44,061 nt of DNA from Cryomorphaceae bacterium (GTDB lineage: Bacteria; Bacteroidota; Bacteroidia; Flavobacteriales; Schleiferiaceae): assembly GCA_022565745.1 (NCBI GenBank), contig JAIUMB010000002.1:1-44061 (forward strand). The letters are read 5' to 3'. Every line of letters starts with the position of its first letter. The stretch's first letter is position 1. Positions 17,360 through 24,713 of the stretch are shown piece after piece. A program made the position numbers and the translations under genes. The notes beneath the pieces were generated by a model. It was given only the letters and a program-made list of their open reading frames with translations. It made no database searches and was not told the DNA's origin.

Positions 17360-18148
17360 TTAGTTGTGCAAGTGGTCAAAGCGAAAGGCGCCAATCCAAT
17401 TGTCGGCAATGGTAGTGGCATTAGGTCCGGGCATGTGGATGGAAAACACATCGGCCAGACTGATGCCGCCGTGCCAGAAACGAGCGCTGTTTACCTTTAA
17501 GTGAATGGATGGGTTTGAAGCGGCCACGACGTTTAAGCGCTGTTCACCAAAAGCTATGGTGGTGGTGCGAATGGCATTGTGTGGATCTTCAAATCCTCCA
17601 ATGTGATACATAAACTGTCCATTTGGTGCGGCTGGACTCATGCCTTCAGCCTTGAAAAAGATGTATCCGGTAGACCAGTCCCAGAACATATTTTCTGCCG
17701 GACTAAGGGCGCCTTCTTGCGCACCACTGGTATTTCTGTCCTCATCAACACCTATCATAAACTTTACGGCGCTGTACTCTCCAGGAGGTACGTTTGGTAC
17801 GGTGAGTTCTTGCACAGAGCTGTTCCCTTCTACGGTAACGATGCGGTAGCTTTCGTCTTCCTTCCACACAGTTCCGTCGGCTTTGTGTAGTTCGATGTTG
17901 GTGACGTAGTAACGCAATTTGGTAAAGGTAATTTCCTCCTGCGTTGCGGGGTGCATCAATGCAGTATTGATGGCAAAGGGTAAATGGTTGGGGCCCCAGC
18001 CGTGGTCGAATTTAATGGTAACGGAAGCCGCGGCATCACCGTTGCCATTCCCGTTGTCGTCATCATCTGAGCAAGCGGTTAGTGAAAAAATGAGTATGGC
18101 GGGTAGCATAAACAACCACCCTTTGAAGTTTGAATTGAAACGTTTCAT
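17360..18148 (-). CDS. MbnP-like copper-binding lipoprotein
   Basis: 262 residues. Lipobox LTAC26 is followed by SDDDD, an acidic lipoprotein-export signal that in Bacteroidota sends lipoproteins to the cell surface. The MbnP domain fills the rest: VTIKFDHGWG (44-52), FTKLRYYVTNIEL, FMIGVDEDRN, the WxW motif at W156-D-W158, and FMYHIGG. In studied MbnP proteins a tryptophan is oxidised to kynurenine by MbnH and helps bind copper. It precedes the MbnH-like and CxxCxC barrel genes by 6 and then 9 bp, so the three are one unit, preceded by a small Cys-motif secreted protein 59 bp upstream. Confidence 0.88.
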   Translation of the reverse strand: MKRFNSNFKGWLFMLPAILIFSLTACSDDDDNGNGNGDAAASVTIKFDHGWGPNHLPFAINTALMHPATQEEITFTKLRYYVTNIELHKADGTVWKEDESYRIVTVEGNSSVQELTVPNVPPGEYSAVKFMIGVDEDRNTSGAQEGALSPAENMFWDWSTGYIFFKAEGMSPAAPNGQFMYHIGGFEDPHNAIRTTTIAFGEQRLNVVAASNPSIHLKVNSARFWHGGISLADVFSIHMPGPNATTIADNWIGAFRFDHLHN

Positions 18149-18207
18149 GACTAATGTTTTGATTGATTAAAAAAAAAATAAACGAGCAAAAAGCTCAAAA
18201 TTTGGTT

Positions 18208-18579
18208 TTAAATCAAAACATTGGGAGGGGGAGTAGGAACTTCTGAGATATTCTCTTTGACAAATGACTTTTCAAAAGGGACAAGCGTACAATGAATGTC
18301 ATTAAATAAATTTAGTGAAAGAGAAAAAGCCCGTTCATTGAATACAATAATTTCAACCTTCAGAGATTCGGGGATGGATGGAGGCATGGGCGCATCTTTC
18401 TTTTCGGTATGTTCTTTTGCCCATTGACACGTACCATTACATTGCATTTCTGGACGGTCGAAGTTTTCACAAGCAGCCAAGTAAGCGTCGTAAGACAGCA
18501 AATACTTTGCAATATCAGCGGTTTTACTCAAAAATGGCAGAGTAAGCGATAAAAGTAATATGTAGGCTGAAATACGCAT
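18208..18579 (-). CDS. Small exported protein with CNGTC motif, probable metal handling
   Basis: 123 residues with a signal peptide-like N-terminus (MRISAYILLLSLTLPFLSKT), cysteines C37, C47 and C51 in AACENFDRPEMQCNGTCQWA, and a Pro-rich tail ending PTPPPNVLI. Small Bacteroidota proteins with this C-N-G-x-C pattern are often encoded next to metal-uptake or copper genes; their function is not established. It lies upstream of the MbnP-like gene on the same strand. A -7 box ends 4 nt before the ATG, so its mRNA may be leaderless. The gap to the MbnP-like gene has only a 4-bp stem (GAGC/GCTC) before a T-run and may be read through. Confidence 0.75.
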   Translation of the reverse strand: MRISAYILLLSLTLPFLSKTADIAKYLLSYDAYLAACENFDRPEMQCNGTCQWAKEHTEKKDAPMPPSIPESLKVEIIVFNERAFSLSLNLFNDIHCTLVPFEKSFVKENISEVPTPPPNVLI

Positions 18580-18583
18580 ACAA

Positions 18584-18591
18584 CAAATATA
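18584..18591 (-). promoter_or_regulatory. -7 promoter element of the CNGTC-protein/MbnP-like unit
   Basis: Read on the minus strand, TATATTTG is followed by TTGT and then the ATG at 18579. A perfect TAnnTTTG box this close to the start predicts a leaderless or nearly leaderless mRNA. No well-placed -33 TTG is seen. Confidence 0.55.
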
Positions 18592-18602
18592 CGTAAAGTT
18601 TA

Positions 18603-19583
18603 TTAATCGGTTACTACCTTAACGCGTTTTGTGACACCACTCACATTAAGGATGTATATACCAGCGGGATAATTTTGCACGTTTATCGTCATCCGGCTAC
18701 CATCTGACGTTCCTTGCCAAAGTACTTTTCCGTTTAAATCAATAAGTTGAATGTCTGATTGAAAGGGCACGCCCTCGAGTACAAATTGATCGGAGGTAGG
18801 ATTGGGGTAAACATTCCACACGACGTCATTGACACGATGAATATGCAGTCCGTCGTTTGTTGAGTCAACAGTAAATAGGGTTGAGAATGTAGCGGTGTCG
18901 ATACCGTTACACGCTAATGGATCATCACTTTGAACCGCGTGAACGGTCAGGTTGTATTGACCGGCAGGGAGTGTACCAAGAGCGAAGGTATCGAGCGTAC
19001 TGTTGGTGTTGGGGATACTGTCGGCGTAATAACACAAGTCGATGGTCACGTCGTTGCCACTTATGTTGACGGCATCAGTCAGCAAGAACCCCAACGCAGG
19101 CAGTTCTATACCAACTTCGGCATGAATATCGGTGGTGTCGTTGGGTAAGGCGGGTATAATGTTTACCCCCAAAATATCGATACAGCATGGTGGAGCAGGC
19201 GGAGGTGTGCCCACTGTAAATGTGGTGGATAGTTGCGATGAGTCTGCCGGAACACACGCATTGGCATCAAAACTAACCAGAGCATTCATATTTACTGTAT
19301 ACACACCTGATGGTAATATACCTAATGAAATCGTATCGTAGTGAAAGTCCACTGCTGGCAGCATACCGCTATAATAGCATCCTTCTATGTCGACAACGGT
19401 TCCGCTAAGCGTATGAGACACGCTGATGGTGTGGCCTTGACTTCCAGTGGTTACGGTTATGGCAACAAAAACAGAGTCGGTTGGTGACGGGTTCGACGGA
19501 ATAGGTGTTAGGCTTGTTACGCCGATGGGTTGAGCGCTGAGGCCACCGATGAAAAGGCTTAAAATAAAAATTATTTGACGCAT
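18603..19583 (-). CDS. T9SS-exported protein with two tandem Ig-like repeats
   Basis: 326 residues. A signal peptide (MRQIIFILSLFIGGLSAQ) is followed by two related modules of about 110 residues: the first has IEGCYYSGMLP, ISLGILPSGVYTVNMNALVS and STTFTVG, the second IDLCYYADSIP, FALGTLPAGQYNLTVHAVQS and STLFTVD. A PPPAPPCC linker joins them. The C-terminus is a type A T9SS sorting domain (VYPNPTSDQFVLEG, LIDLNGKVLWQG, YPAGIYILNVSG). It should be delivered to the cell surface. It lies 23 bp upstream of the small Cys-motif gene, but that gene has its own promoter-like box, so a functional link is unproven. Confidence 0.85.
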   Translation of the reverse strand: MRQIIFILSLFIGGLSAQPIGVTSLTPIPSNPSPTDSVFVAITVTTGSQGHTISVSHTLSGTVVDIEGCYYSGMLPAVDFHYDTISLGILPSGVYTVNMNALVSFDANACVPADSSQLSTTFTVGTPPPAPPCCIDILGVNIIPALPNDTTDIHAEVGIELPALGFLLTDAVNISGNDVTIDLCYYADSIPNTNSTLDTFALGTLPAGQYNLTVHAVQSDDPLACNGIDTATFSTLFTVDSTNDGLHIHRVNDVVWNVYPNPTSDQFVLEGVPFQSDIQLIDLNGKVLWQGTSDGSRMTINVQNYPAGIYILNVSGVTKRVKVVTD

Positions 19584-19614
19584 AACTAAACAGGTTTTTG
19601 ATTTGAGGGTGACT

Positions 19615-19622
19615 CAAATATA
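19615..19622 (-). promoter_or_regulatory. -7 promoter element of the Ig-repeat T9SS protein
   Basis: TATATTTG on the minus strand, about 31 bp before the ATG at 19583. No convincing -33 TTG at the usual distance. Confidence 0.5.
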
Positions 19623-19757
19623 CAAATGGTTATGCGAGAAGAGAAATGGAATTAGTTAACGATACAGTAAGCTAGTTAGAGGTACAGTATGCTTAGCGCG
19701 CTCATGGACAAGTGTGCATGCAGTAGGCGAACGGTTTAGTTGCGTCCAAAATCATCT

Positions 19758-19794
19758 AAAAAAATCACCTAAATAACCTTATTTTTTTTAGGTG
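19758..19794 (-). terminator. Intrinsic terminator after pheS
   Basis: On the minus strand CACCTAAA pairs with TTTAGGTG (8 bp, 13-nt loop) and is followed, after one A, by seven T residues. It starts about 20 bp after the pheS stop. Confidence 0.8.
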
Positions 19795-19815
19795 TTTGAA
19801 TTCTACGTTTCCCGA

Positions 19816-20814
19816 CTAAAACTGCTTAAGGAATCGCATATCATTTTCACTCAACATTCTGATATCCGGAATTTGGTAACGGTTGAGGGCGATGCGTTCA
19901 ACGCCCATGCCAAAGGCAAATCCACTGTACACCTCCGGGTCGATATTGGATGCTTGAAGCACAGCGGGATCGACCATGCCACAGCCCATGATTTCCAGCC
20001 AACCGGTTCCTTTGGTTAGGCGGTAGTCGACCTCATTGTTGAGGCCCCAGTACACATCTACCTCTGCACTTGGCTCGGTAAAGGGAAAGTACGACGGGCG
20101 CATGCGGATTTTACTTTTCCCAAAAAATTGTTCGGCAAAGTAGAGAATGGTTTGTTTTAGATCTGCAAAACTCACCCCCTTGTCGATATAAAGTCCTTCA
20201 ATTTGGTGGAAAAAGCAGTGTGAACGCGCAGAAATGGCTTCGTTACGGTAGACACGCCCTGGAGAAATGGTGCGAATGGGAGGTTTCTCATTTTCCATCA
20301 CACGCACTTGCACAGAAGAAGTATGTGTACGGAGCGCGAAGTCTGGATTTTTTTCCACGAAAAATGTATCTTGCATATCACGAGCTGGGTGCTCTTCTGG
20401 GAAGTTGAGTGCGGAAAAGTTGTGCCAGTCGTCTTCAATTTCTGGACCGTAACTCACATCAAATCCGATACGTGCAAATATGTCGATGATCTCATCGCGA
20501 ATAACCGAGAGTGGGTGCCTGTTGCCGAAGGGTAAGTCTTTAACAGATCTTGTATAATCAACAGACTGCTGCTGTTTTTGCTGTACAGATTGAAGTCCTT
20601 CTTTATAGAGGTCTTCCGCTTGCTGTTTTAAAGCGTTGATGGTTTTTCCATACAAGCGTTTCTCTTCACCAGGAAGCTGTTTGAACTGTTCAAAGAGCGT
20701 GGGAATCTGTCCTTTTCGGCTCAAAAAGCTGAGTCGAAACTGTTCAGCATCTTCTGATGAGCCAATTTTAAATGCTCGAATGGCTTCTTCTATTTTCGCA
20801 ATTTGTTCGTTCAT
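19816..20814 (-). CDS. pheS: Phenylalanine--tRNA ligase alpha subunit
   Basis: 332 residues, the usual PheS length. An N-terminal coiled coil (1-90, with FLSRKGQIPTLFEQFKQLP) precedes the class II core: motif 2 around PIRTISPGRVYRNEAISARS, HQIEGLYIDKG, FPFTEPSAEVDVYW, and motif 3 GFAFGMGVERIALNRYQIPD. With PheT it charges tRNA-Phe; pheT is not in the window, so the subunits are encoded apart. It has its own promoter (20835-20865) and terminator and is monocistronic here. Confidence 0.98.
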   Translation of the reverse strand: MNEQIAKIEEAIRAFKIGSSEDAEQFRLSFLSRKGQIPTLFEQFKQLPGEEKRLYGKTINALKQQAEDLYKEGLQSVQQKQQQSVDYTRSVKDLPFGNRHPLSVIRDEIIDIFARIGFDVSYGPEIEDDWHNFSALNFPEEHPARDMQDTFFVEKNPDFALRTHTSSVQVRVMENEKPPIRTISPGRVYRNEAISARSHCFFHQIEGLYIDKGVSFADLKQTILYFAEQFFGKSKIRMRPSYFPFTEPSAEVDVYWGLNNEVDYRLTKGTGWLEIMGCGMVDPAVLQASNIDPEVYSGFAFGMGVERIALNRYQIPDIRMLSENDMRFLKQF

Positions 20815-20834
20815 AACACGGTATTAATACGCAG

Positions 20835-20865
20835 CAAATGTACGTTGAATTAAGTGTCCGAGCAA
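20835..20865 (-). promoter_or_regulatory. Promoter of pheS
   Basis: On the minus strand TTG (20865-20863), a 20-bp spacer, then TACATTTG (20842-20835), about 20 bp before the pheS ATG. Confidence 0.75.
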
Positions 20866-20929
20866 TTGGCGAATACACATAAAAATCATCGTAAACGAAA
20901 TAAATTATCCCGTTGTCTCGTTTTCTATA

Positions 20930-20958
20930 TTGTTTGGAAATTTTTTGTTGTATTTTTG
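20930..20958 (+). promoter_or_regulatory. Promoter of the tandem lipoprotein genes
   Basis: TTG at 20930-20932, an 18-bp spacer, then TATTTTTG at 20951-20958. The leader would be about 55 nt to the ATG at 21020. Confidence 0.65.
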
Positions 20959-21019
20959 GCAATTGTATTGGGTAATGTTAAATCTACTTAATGCATAAAA
21001 ATTTTAACAATCATTATTT

Positions 21020-21382
21020 ATGCGCCGCATTTTCACTTTATCAGTTGTAGCCGCATTAATTGTAGGACTATCTTCTTGTAGACAGGACGACCGCGATTAC
21101 GAAGTTAGCATTTTGGTTACTGTTCACGATACTGTTCCTGTAAGAAATGCTACAGTTGAGCTTTTTGCTCCAGTTGAAGGAAGTATTGTCAATACACAAA
21201 GAACGACCAATGCTAATGGTATTGCAACATTTAGCTTTAGTAACAAAGCGTTTTTAGAGGTTCACGCTGTGAAAGGTTCATGGAAGAAATGTGACGCCAT
21301 TGAGCTGGAAAAAGGAATGAAGGAGTTTACCATTAATATGTATCCTTTTGGAGATCCTCGCCGAACCTGTTTAGGAGAGTAA
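21020..21382 (+). CDS. Small surface-type lipoprotein, carboxypeptidase-regulatory-like fold
   Basis: 120 residues. Lipobox LSSC20, followed by RQDDRD, an acidic export-type signal. The mature part has one beta-sandwich-like module (VPVRNATVELFAPVEG, then TNANGIATFSFSN) similar to carboxypeptidase-D regulatory domains, and two Cys residues (GSWKKCD, RRTCLGE) that could form a disulfide. Function unknown. It is paralogous to the next gene (same lipobox-acidic start, same TNxNGxxxFS motif, Cys near the C-terminus), separated by 42 bp. Confidence 0.82.
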   Translation: MRRIFTLSVVAALIVGLSSCRQDDRDYEVSILVTVHDTVPVRNATVELFAPVEGSIVNTQRTTNANGIATFSFSNKAFLEVHAVKGSWKKCDAIELEKGMKEFTINMYPFGDPRRTCLGE

Positions 21383-21424
21383 TCGATCAACCCCATTGTT
21401 CAAACAACCATTCATTCTTACCAC

Positions 21425-21922
21425 ATGAAAAAATTCATACCCTCTTTCCTTTCTTTGAGTGCAATAGCATTATCGGTATTGCTTACAGCAGTATCATGTA
21501 CTTCAGATGACCCTGAATACCCTTTTAGAATAAGGGTTTTAACGGAGGATTTGGATTATGAAGGCGATGACCCTCGTTTTGTGCCAGTCTTTTTAGCGGA
21601 AGTAAGGGTAGCACCAGACAATCCTCGATCCAATGTATTGTTTGAAGGGTTAACCAATACGAATGGAGAGGTTGCGTTTAGTTATGATCTTGAAGCTTTA
21701 TTTTTGGTAGAGGCCATAGGTGCAACCTACGTTATCGACACCATTTCTTTTATTGATTCAACCGGTTATCCGGCAGTTCCTCCACGTTTTGTTCAACAAT
21801 TTGATACCGTGAGTACAGAGAAGTCTCGCGCTTGTAGTTTTATTAAGTTGGAAGAGAACGAAGAGGTCTACCTTGAAGTGATTCTAGAGCCTTGGGACCC
21901 CAGTGAGGGTTTGTGTTTTTAG
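21425..21922 (+). CDS. Surface-type lipoprotein, paralogue of the preceding gene
   Basis: 165 residues. Lipobox AVSC25 followed by TSDDPE. The sandwich-like module has VFLAEVRVAPDNP and TNTNGEVAFSYDLE, and the C-terminus has CSFIKLEENEEVYLEVIL with a last Cys in EGLCF. It is longer than its neighbour by an insertion around FIDSTGYPAVPPRF. The two most likely arose by duplication and are co-transcribed up to the terminator at 21931. Function unknown. Confidence 0.82.
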   Translation: MKKFIPSFLSLSAIALSVLLTAVSCTSDDPEYPFRIRVLTEDLDYEGDDPRFVPVFLAEVRVAPDNPRSNVLFEGLTNTNGEVAFSYDLEALFLVEAIGATYVIDTISFIDSTGYPAVPPRFVQQFDTVSTEKSRACSFIKLEENEEVYLEVILEPWDPSEGLCF

Positions 21923-21930
21923 TATTTTAG

Positions 21931-21960
21931 CAGCCTCTTTTTAGAGGCTGTTTTCTTTTC
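21931..21960 (+). terminator. Intrinsic terminator of the lipoprotein pair
   Basis: CAGCCTCT (21931-21938) pairs with AGAGGCTG (21943-21950) around TTTT and is followed by TTTTCTTTTC. The right arm overlaps the stop codon and last codons of the convergent minus-strand gene. Confidence 0.88.
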
Positions 21961-22318
21961 TGTACACGCCGTCGGTCGTGTCGTCAAAATATCTTATAAT
22001 GGCTTCCTTCATCATTAAGCTTTGTTCACCAGGTCGTAGATTTGGTAAGGGTTCAATGAGTTTATAGTGTGGCCATCCATCGGAATCAGTACCCTCAAAT
22101 TCATAGTAACCATAGGGTTCCAGTACGCGACATATGGCTATGTGGAGTAAATTAATCTTTTCGTCTTTTTTAAATCGGCGGTGGCCTTTACCCAATTCTT
22201 GTACACCAATTAAAAAAAGAATACCATCTACGTCCACATCGCCTTCCGGTTGAAAGGTGTCTTCAATAAACTTGCAAAGTAAGCGCCACTGTTCTTTTAA
22301 ATGTATGTTCTCGCTCAT
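21941..22318 (-). CDS. Conserved hypothetical protein, cytoplasmic
   Basis: 125 residues, no signal peptide or membrane span. The sequence (WRLLCKFIEDTFQPEGDVDV, LFLIGVQELGKGHRRFKKDE, HIAICRVLEPYGYYEF, then GWPHYK) has the look of a small conserved Bacteroidota protein, but I cannot name a domain. It starts 15 bp after the RNase G terminator hairpin and ends inside the convergent terminator of the lipoprotein pair. Function unknown. Confidence 0.75.
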   Translation of the reverse strand: MSENIHLKEQWRLLCKFIEDTFQPEGDVDVDGILFLIGVQELGKGHRRFKKDEKINLLHIAICRVLEPYGYYEFEGTDSDGWPHYKLIEPLPNLRPGEQSLMMKEAIIRYFDDTTDGVYRKENSL

Positions 22319-22332
22319 GCATTGGTAAGATT

Positions 22333-22372
22333 AAAAAAAGCCTCAGCGGCGATATATTCACTGCTGAAGCTT
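22333..22372 (-). terminator. Intrinsic terminator after rng
   Basis: On the minus strand AAGCTTCAGC pairs with GCTGAGGCTT (9 of 10 bp; one mismatch, 15-nt loop), followed by a run of T residues. It lies about 30 bp after the RNase G stop codon. Confidence 0.78.
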
Positions 22373-22403
22373 TGTGGTTTAACATTGGCAATGGCCAATT
22401 TGA

Positions 22404-23948
22404 TTACGTGGTAATGGACTCGCCATCTTTGAAAAAGCGATATTCGAGATACTTGAAGCCATCACGAGAAACGATTTTCAGTTTACAGCCATACTTTTTC
22501 ACCCACTTTCTTCTCAAGCTTTTAAATAAGCCTTTGGTAAGAAACGCAGCAATAAAAGGATGCACGTGTAACTCAAACTTTTCCTTGGGGTTGGTCAAGC
22601 AGAGCGACTCAAACGTTTGCTCTATGTTTTCGAGGATGGCTACCGGTGCTTCGGTTTTGCCATTTCCATCAGGGTCTTCTTCTCGGGTATCGATGTTCAT
22701 TTCTGGTCGAACCCGCTGACGGGTGATTTCTACCAGTCCGAACTTACTAACGGGAAGGATTTTGTGTTTGGCTCTGTCTGTCTTCATGACATCGCGCAAC
22801 TTATCCTGAAGCACACGGCGATTTTCTGGTTTATGCATATCGATAAAATCGACGACAATAATACCTCCCATATCCCTTAGACGTAATTGACGTGCGATTT
22901 CTTCTGCAGCCAATAGGTTTACGGCCAAGGCATTTTCTTCCTGTGTATCACTTTTGCTAGATCGATTGCCGCTATTGACATCGATAACGTGCATGGCCTC
23001 GGTATGCTCGATAATAAGGTACGTCCCTTTTCCAGCGGAAACCGAGCGACCGAACGACGTTTTTATTTGTCTTTCAATACCAAATTTCTCAAACATTGGA
23101 AGTCTACCCGTGTGCATTTTTAGTATGTCAACTTTATCGGGAGCGTTTTCTTCCAAATAGGTTTTAATGGTATCGAATTTTTCTTGCTCATCGACCACGA
23201 TAGAGCTAAACGTATCATTAAGTACATCTCTTAGTAAAGCAGAAGCAGCACCTAATTCGCGAAGTATACGCGCTGGTGGTTTTGCTCTAGGAAGATGTTT
23301 GTGCATGGATTTCCATCGCTGCACAAGGTTTCTTAAGTCGCTTTCAATCAGTTCTCGTTCAACTTCTTGAGCAACAGTTCGTATGATGACACCAAAGCCA
23401 GGAGGCTTGATGTCGTTGAGTAATTTTCTTAAGCGATCACGTTCTTTTCGTTCTCTGATTTTCTGAGAGATAGAAACTTTATCGCTAAAAGGAACCAATA
23501 CCACATAGCGTCCTGCCAGTGATATTTCGGATGTAATACGGGGGCCTTTGGTTGAAATAGGCTCTTTGGCAATTTGCACAATGACATTTTGATTGGCTTT
23601 AAGAACCTGATCAATGGTGCCATTTTTATCGATTTCAGGCTCAAGCTCCAAGTCTGCAAGGTTCCATACTTGCTTTCCCTTAGTGGTTTTGCGATAAAAC
23701 TTATCAAGAGAACGTATGTGAGGACCTAAGTCATGGTAATGCAAAAATGCATCTTTGCTGTAGCCAACATCGACGAAAGCTGCATTTAAACCGGAAGCAA
23801 TTCGCTTCACCTTTCCGAGATAGATATCACCAACAAGAAATTGACGGTTGTCTTCTTCGGTATGCAGCTCAATGAGTTTGCCTTCTTTCAACAGGGCAAT
23901 GGCCAAACCATCGGTATTACGCGAGTGAATATATAGTTCAGCGCTCAC
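22404..23948 (-). CDS. rng: Ribonuclease G (RNase E/G family)
   Basis: 514 residues from a GTG start (23948). N-terminal S1 domain (FLVGDIYLGKVKRIASGLNA, AFVDVGYSKDAFLHYHDLG) with a lysine-rich insert, then the RNase E/G catalytic region with AGKGTYLIIEHTEAMHVIDV and DMGGIIVVDFIDM, whose Asp residues bind the catalytic metal, and the closing KFGLVEITRQRVRP. It has no long RNase E-type C-terminal scaffold, so it is the RNase G form. It processes rRNA and mRNA 5' ends. The leader holds two hairpins (see 24031-24056), and the upstream 29-residue gene may share the transcript. Confidence 0.95.
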   Translation of the reverse strand: MSAELYIHSRNTDGLAIALLKEGKLIELHTEEDNRQFLVGDIYLGKVKRIASGLNAAFVDVGYSKDAFLHYHDLGPHIRSLDKFYRKTTKGKQVWNLADLELEPEIDKNGTIDQVLKANQNVIVQIAKEPISTKGPRITSEISLAGRYVVLVPFSDKVSISQKIRERKERDRLRKLLNDIKPPGFGVIIRTVAQEVERELIESDLRNLVQRWKSMHKHLPRAKPPARILRELGAASALLRDVLNDTFSSIVVDEQEKFDTIKTYLEENAPDKVDILKMHTGRLPMFEKFGIERQIKTSFGRSVSAGKGTYLIIEHTEAMHVIDVNSGNRSSKSDTQEENALAVNLLAAEEIARQLRLRDMGGIIVVDFIDMHKPENRRVLQDKLRDVMKTDRAKHKILPVSKFGLVEITRQRVRPEMNIDTREEDPDGNGKTEAPVAILENIEQTFESLCLTNPKEKFELHVHPFIAAFLTKGLFKSLRRKWVKKYGCKLKIVSRDGFKYLEYRFFKDGESITT

Positions 23949-24030
23949 CTTAATTTGATTTGTGCCGGGTTGGATGGAAAAAAACCATCACATCCCTGCG
24001 TTAATATTGTAAATAACGTAAAACACGAAT

Positions 24031-24056
24031 AGAGCAATGGGCGCACCCATTGCTCT
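24031..24056 (-). other. 11-bp perfect hairpin between the mS38-like gene and rng
   Basis: AGAGCAATGGG (24031-24041) pairs perfectly with CCCATTGCTCT (24046-24056) around a 4-nt loop. On the transcribed minus strand it is followed by ATTCGTGTTTTACG, which has no good T-tract, so termination would be partial at best. A second 5-bp hairpin (GATGG, 7 T, CCATC) lies near 23973-23989. Either a partial terminator or a regulatory leader of rng. Confidence 0.55.
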
Positions 24057-24100
24057 AATGTTGTTTTCTCATGAAGCTCAGTGGCTAAATGAGAATGGCG

Positions 24101-24190
24101 TTACTTCTTCTTGTGACGGTTCTTGCGAAGACGTTTTTTTCTTTTGTGCGTGGCCATTTTATGGCGTTTGCGTTTTTTTCCACTTGGCAT
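24101..24190 (-). CDS. AURKAIP1/COX24-domain (mS38-like) small basic protein
   Basis: 29 residues, too short for ordinary ORF calling: ATG at 24190, TAA at 24101. The start is MPSGKKRKRHKMATHKRKK and the rest is RLRKNRHKKK; about two thirds of residues are Lys, Arg or His. This is the motif of the AURKAIP1/COX24 family, whose eukaryotic members are the mitochondrial small-subunit ribosomal protein mS38, and nearly identical short proteins occur across Bacteroidota. A ribosomal or rRNA-binding role is likely. It lies 11 bp after the TPR gene and upstream of rng, grouping it with RNA and translation functions. Confidence 0.88.
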   Translation of the reverse strand: MPSGKKRKRHKMATHKRKKRLRKNRHKKK

Positions 24191-24201
24191 AATGCAATGT
24201 T

Positions 24202-24702
24202 TTAATGTGTTTTTTCAAGGGAGGAGATGGTCTTTTCTACCCCGATACGTACCTCCTGTTCTATATCAAGGGTCAGCATTTTATTGTACATCTCGAGCGC
24301 CATCGCAGTGTCTCCAACTCCGAGGTATGCGGCGCCTGCTGCATCGAGAATACGCGGGTTTTCATCGTCTTGCAACATCAATCGCTCAAAGCGTTGTACC
24401 GCCTTTTCGTATTGATTGGTTTGCAACGACATCAATCCAAGAGATAAAAGTGCCGCATAGTGGTCTGGATTTTCATCCAATACCTCAGTAATCATGCTTA
24501 TGGCTGTCATAGGAGGCGCTTCGCCCGATTGAAGCAAACGCAACGCCTCCTCAACTTTTTTATCTAATGGGTCTTTATCTCCTTCGTGTTGGTGATTTTC
24601 CTTGATGGTTTTGGCTTCAGGATACCTGTCGGCACGAACTAAGTACGCACCTATTCCCAATACAGCAACCAACGAGATAATTATGATTCGCGAAGAAGAC
24701 AT
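24202..24702 (-). CDS. Membrane-anchored TPR-repeat protein
   Basis: 166 residues. One N-terminal membrane span (IIIISLVAVLGIGAYLV, about 5-21) followed by a charged linker and at least three TPR-like helical hairpins, clearest in HYAALLSLGLMSLQTNQYEK, AVQRFERLMLQDDENPRILD and AAGAAYLGVGDTAMALEMYN. It should be anchored in the inner membrane and act as a protein-interaction module. It lies 11 bp after the HU gene and 11 bp before the mS38-like gene, so one HU-TPR-mS38-(rng) transcript is likely. Its partner is unknown. Confidence 0.85.
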   Translation of the reverse strand: MSSSRIIIISLVAVLGIGAYLVRADRYPEAKTIKENHQHEGDKDPLDKKVEEALRLLQSGEAPPMTAISMITEVLDENPDHYAALLSLGLMSLQTNQYEKAVQRFERLMLQDDENPRILDAAGAAYLGVGDTAMALEMYNKMLTLDIEQEVRIGVEKTISSLEKTH

Positions 24703-24713
24703 GAAGTGATGAA

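Noticed and set aside
18182..18194. GAGC/GCTC mini-hairpin before a T-run between the CNGTC-protein and MbnP-like genes
   Set aside because: Only 4 bp of stem with intervening bases before the T-run; read-through is more likely than termination.
24123..24491. 122-codon plus-strand ORF
   Set aside because: It is antisense to the TPR protein and the 29-residue mS38-like gene, both of which have family support.
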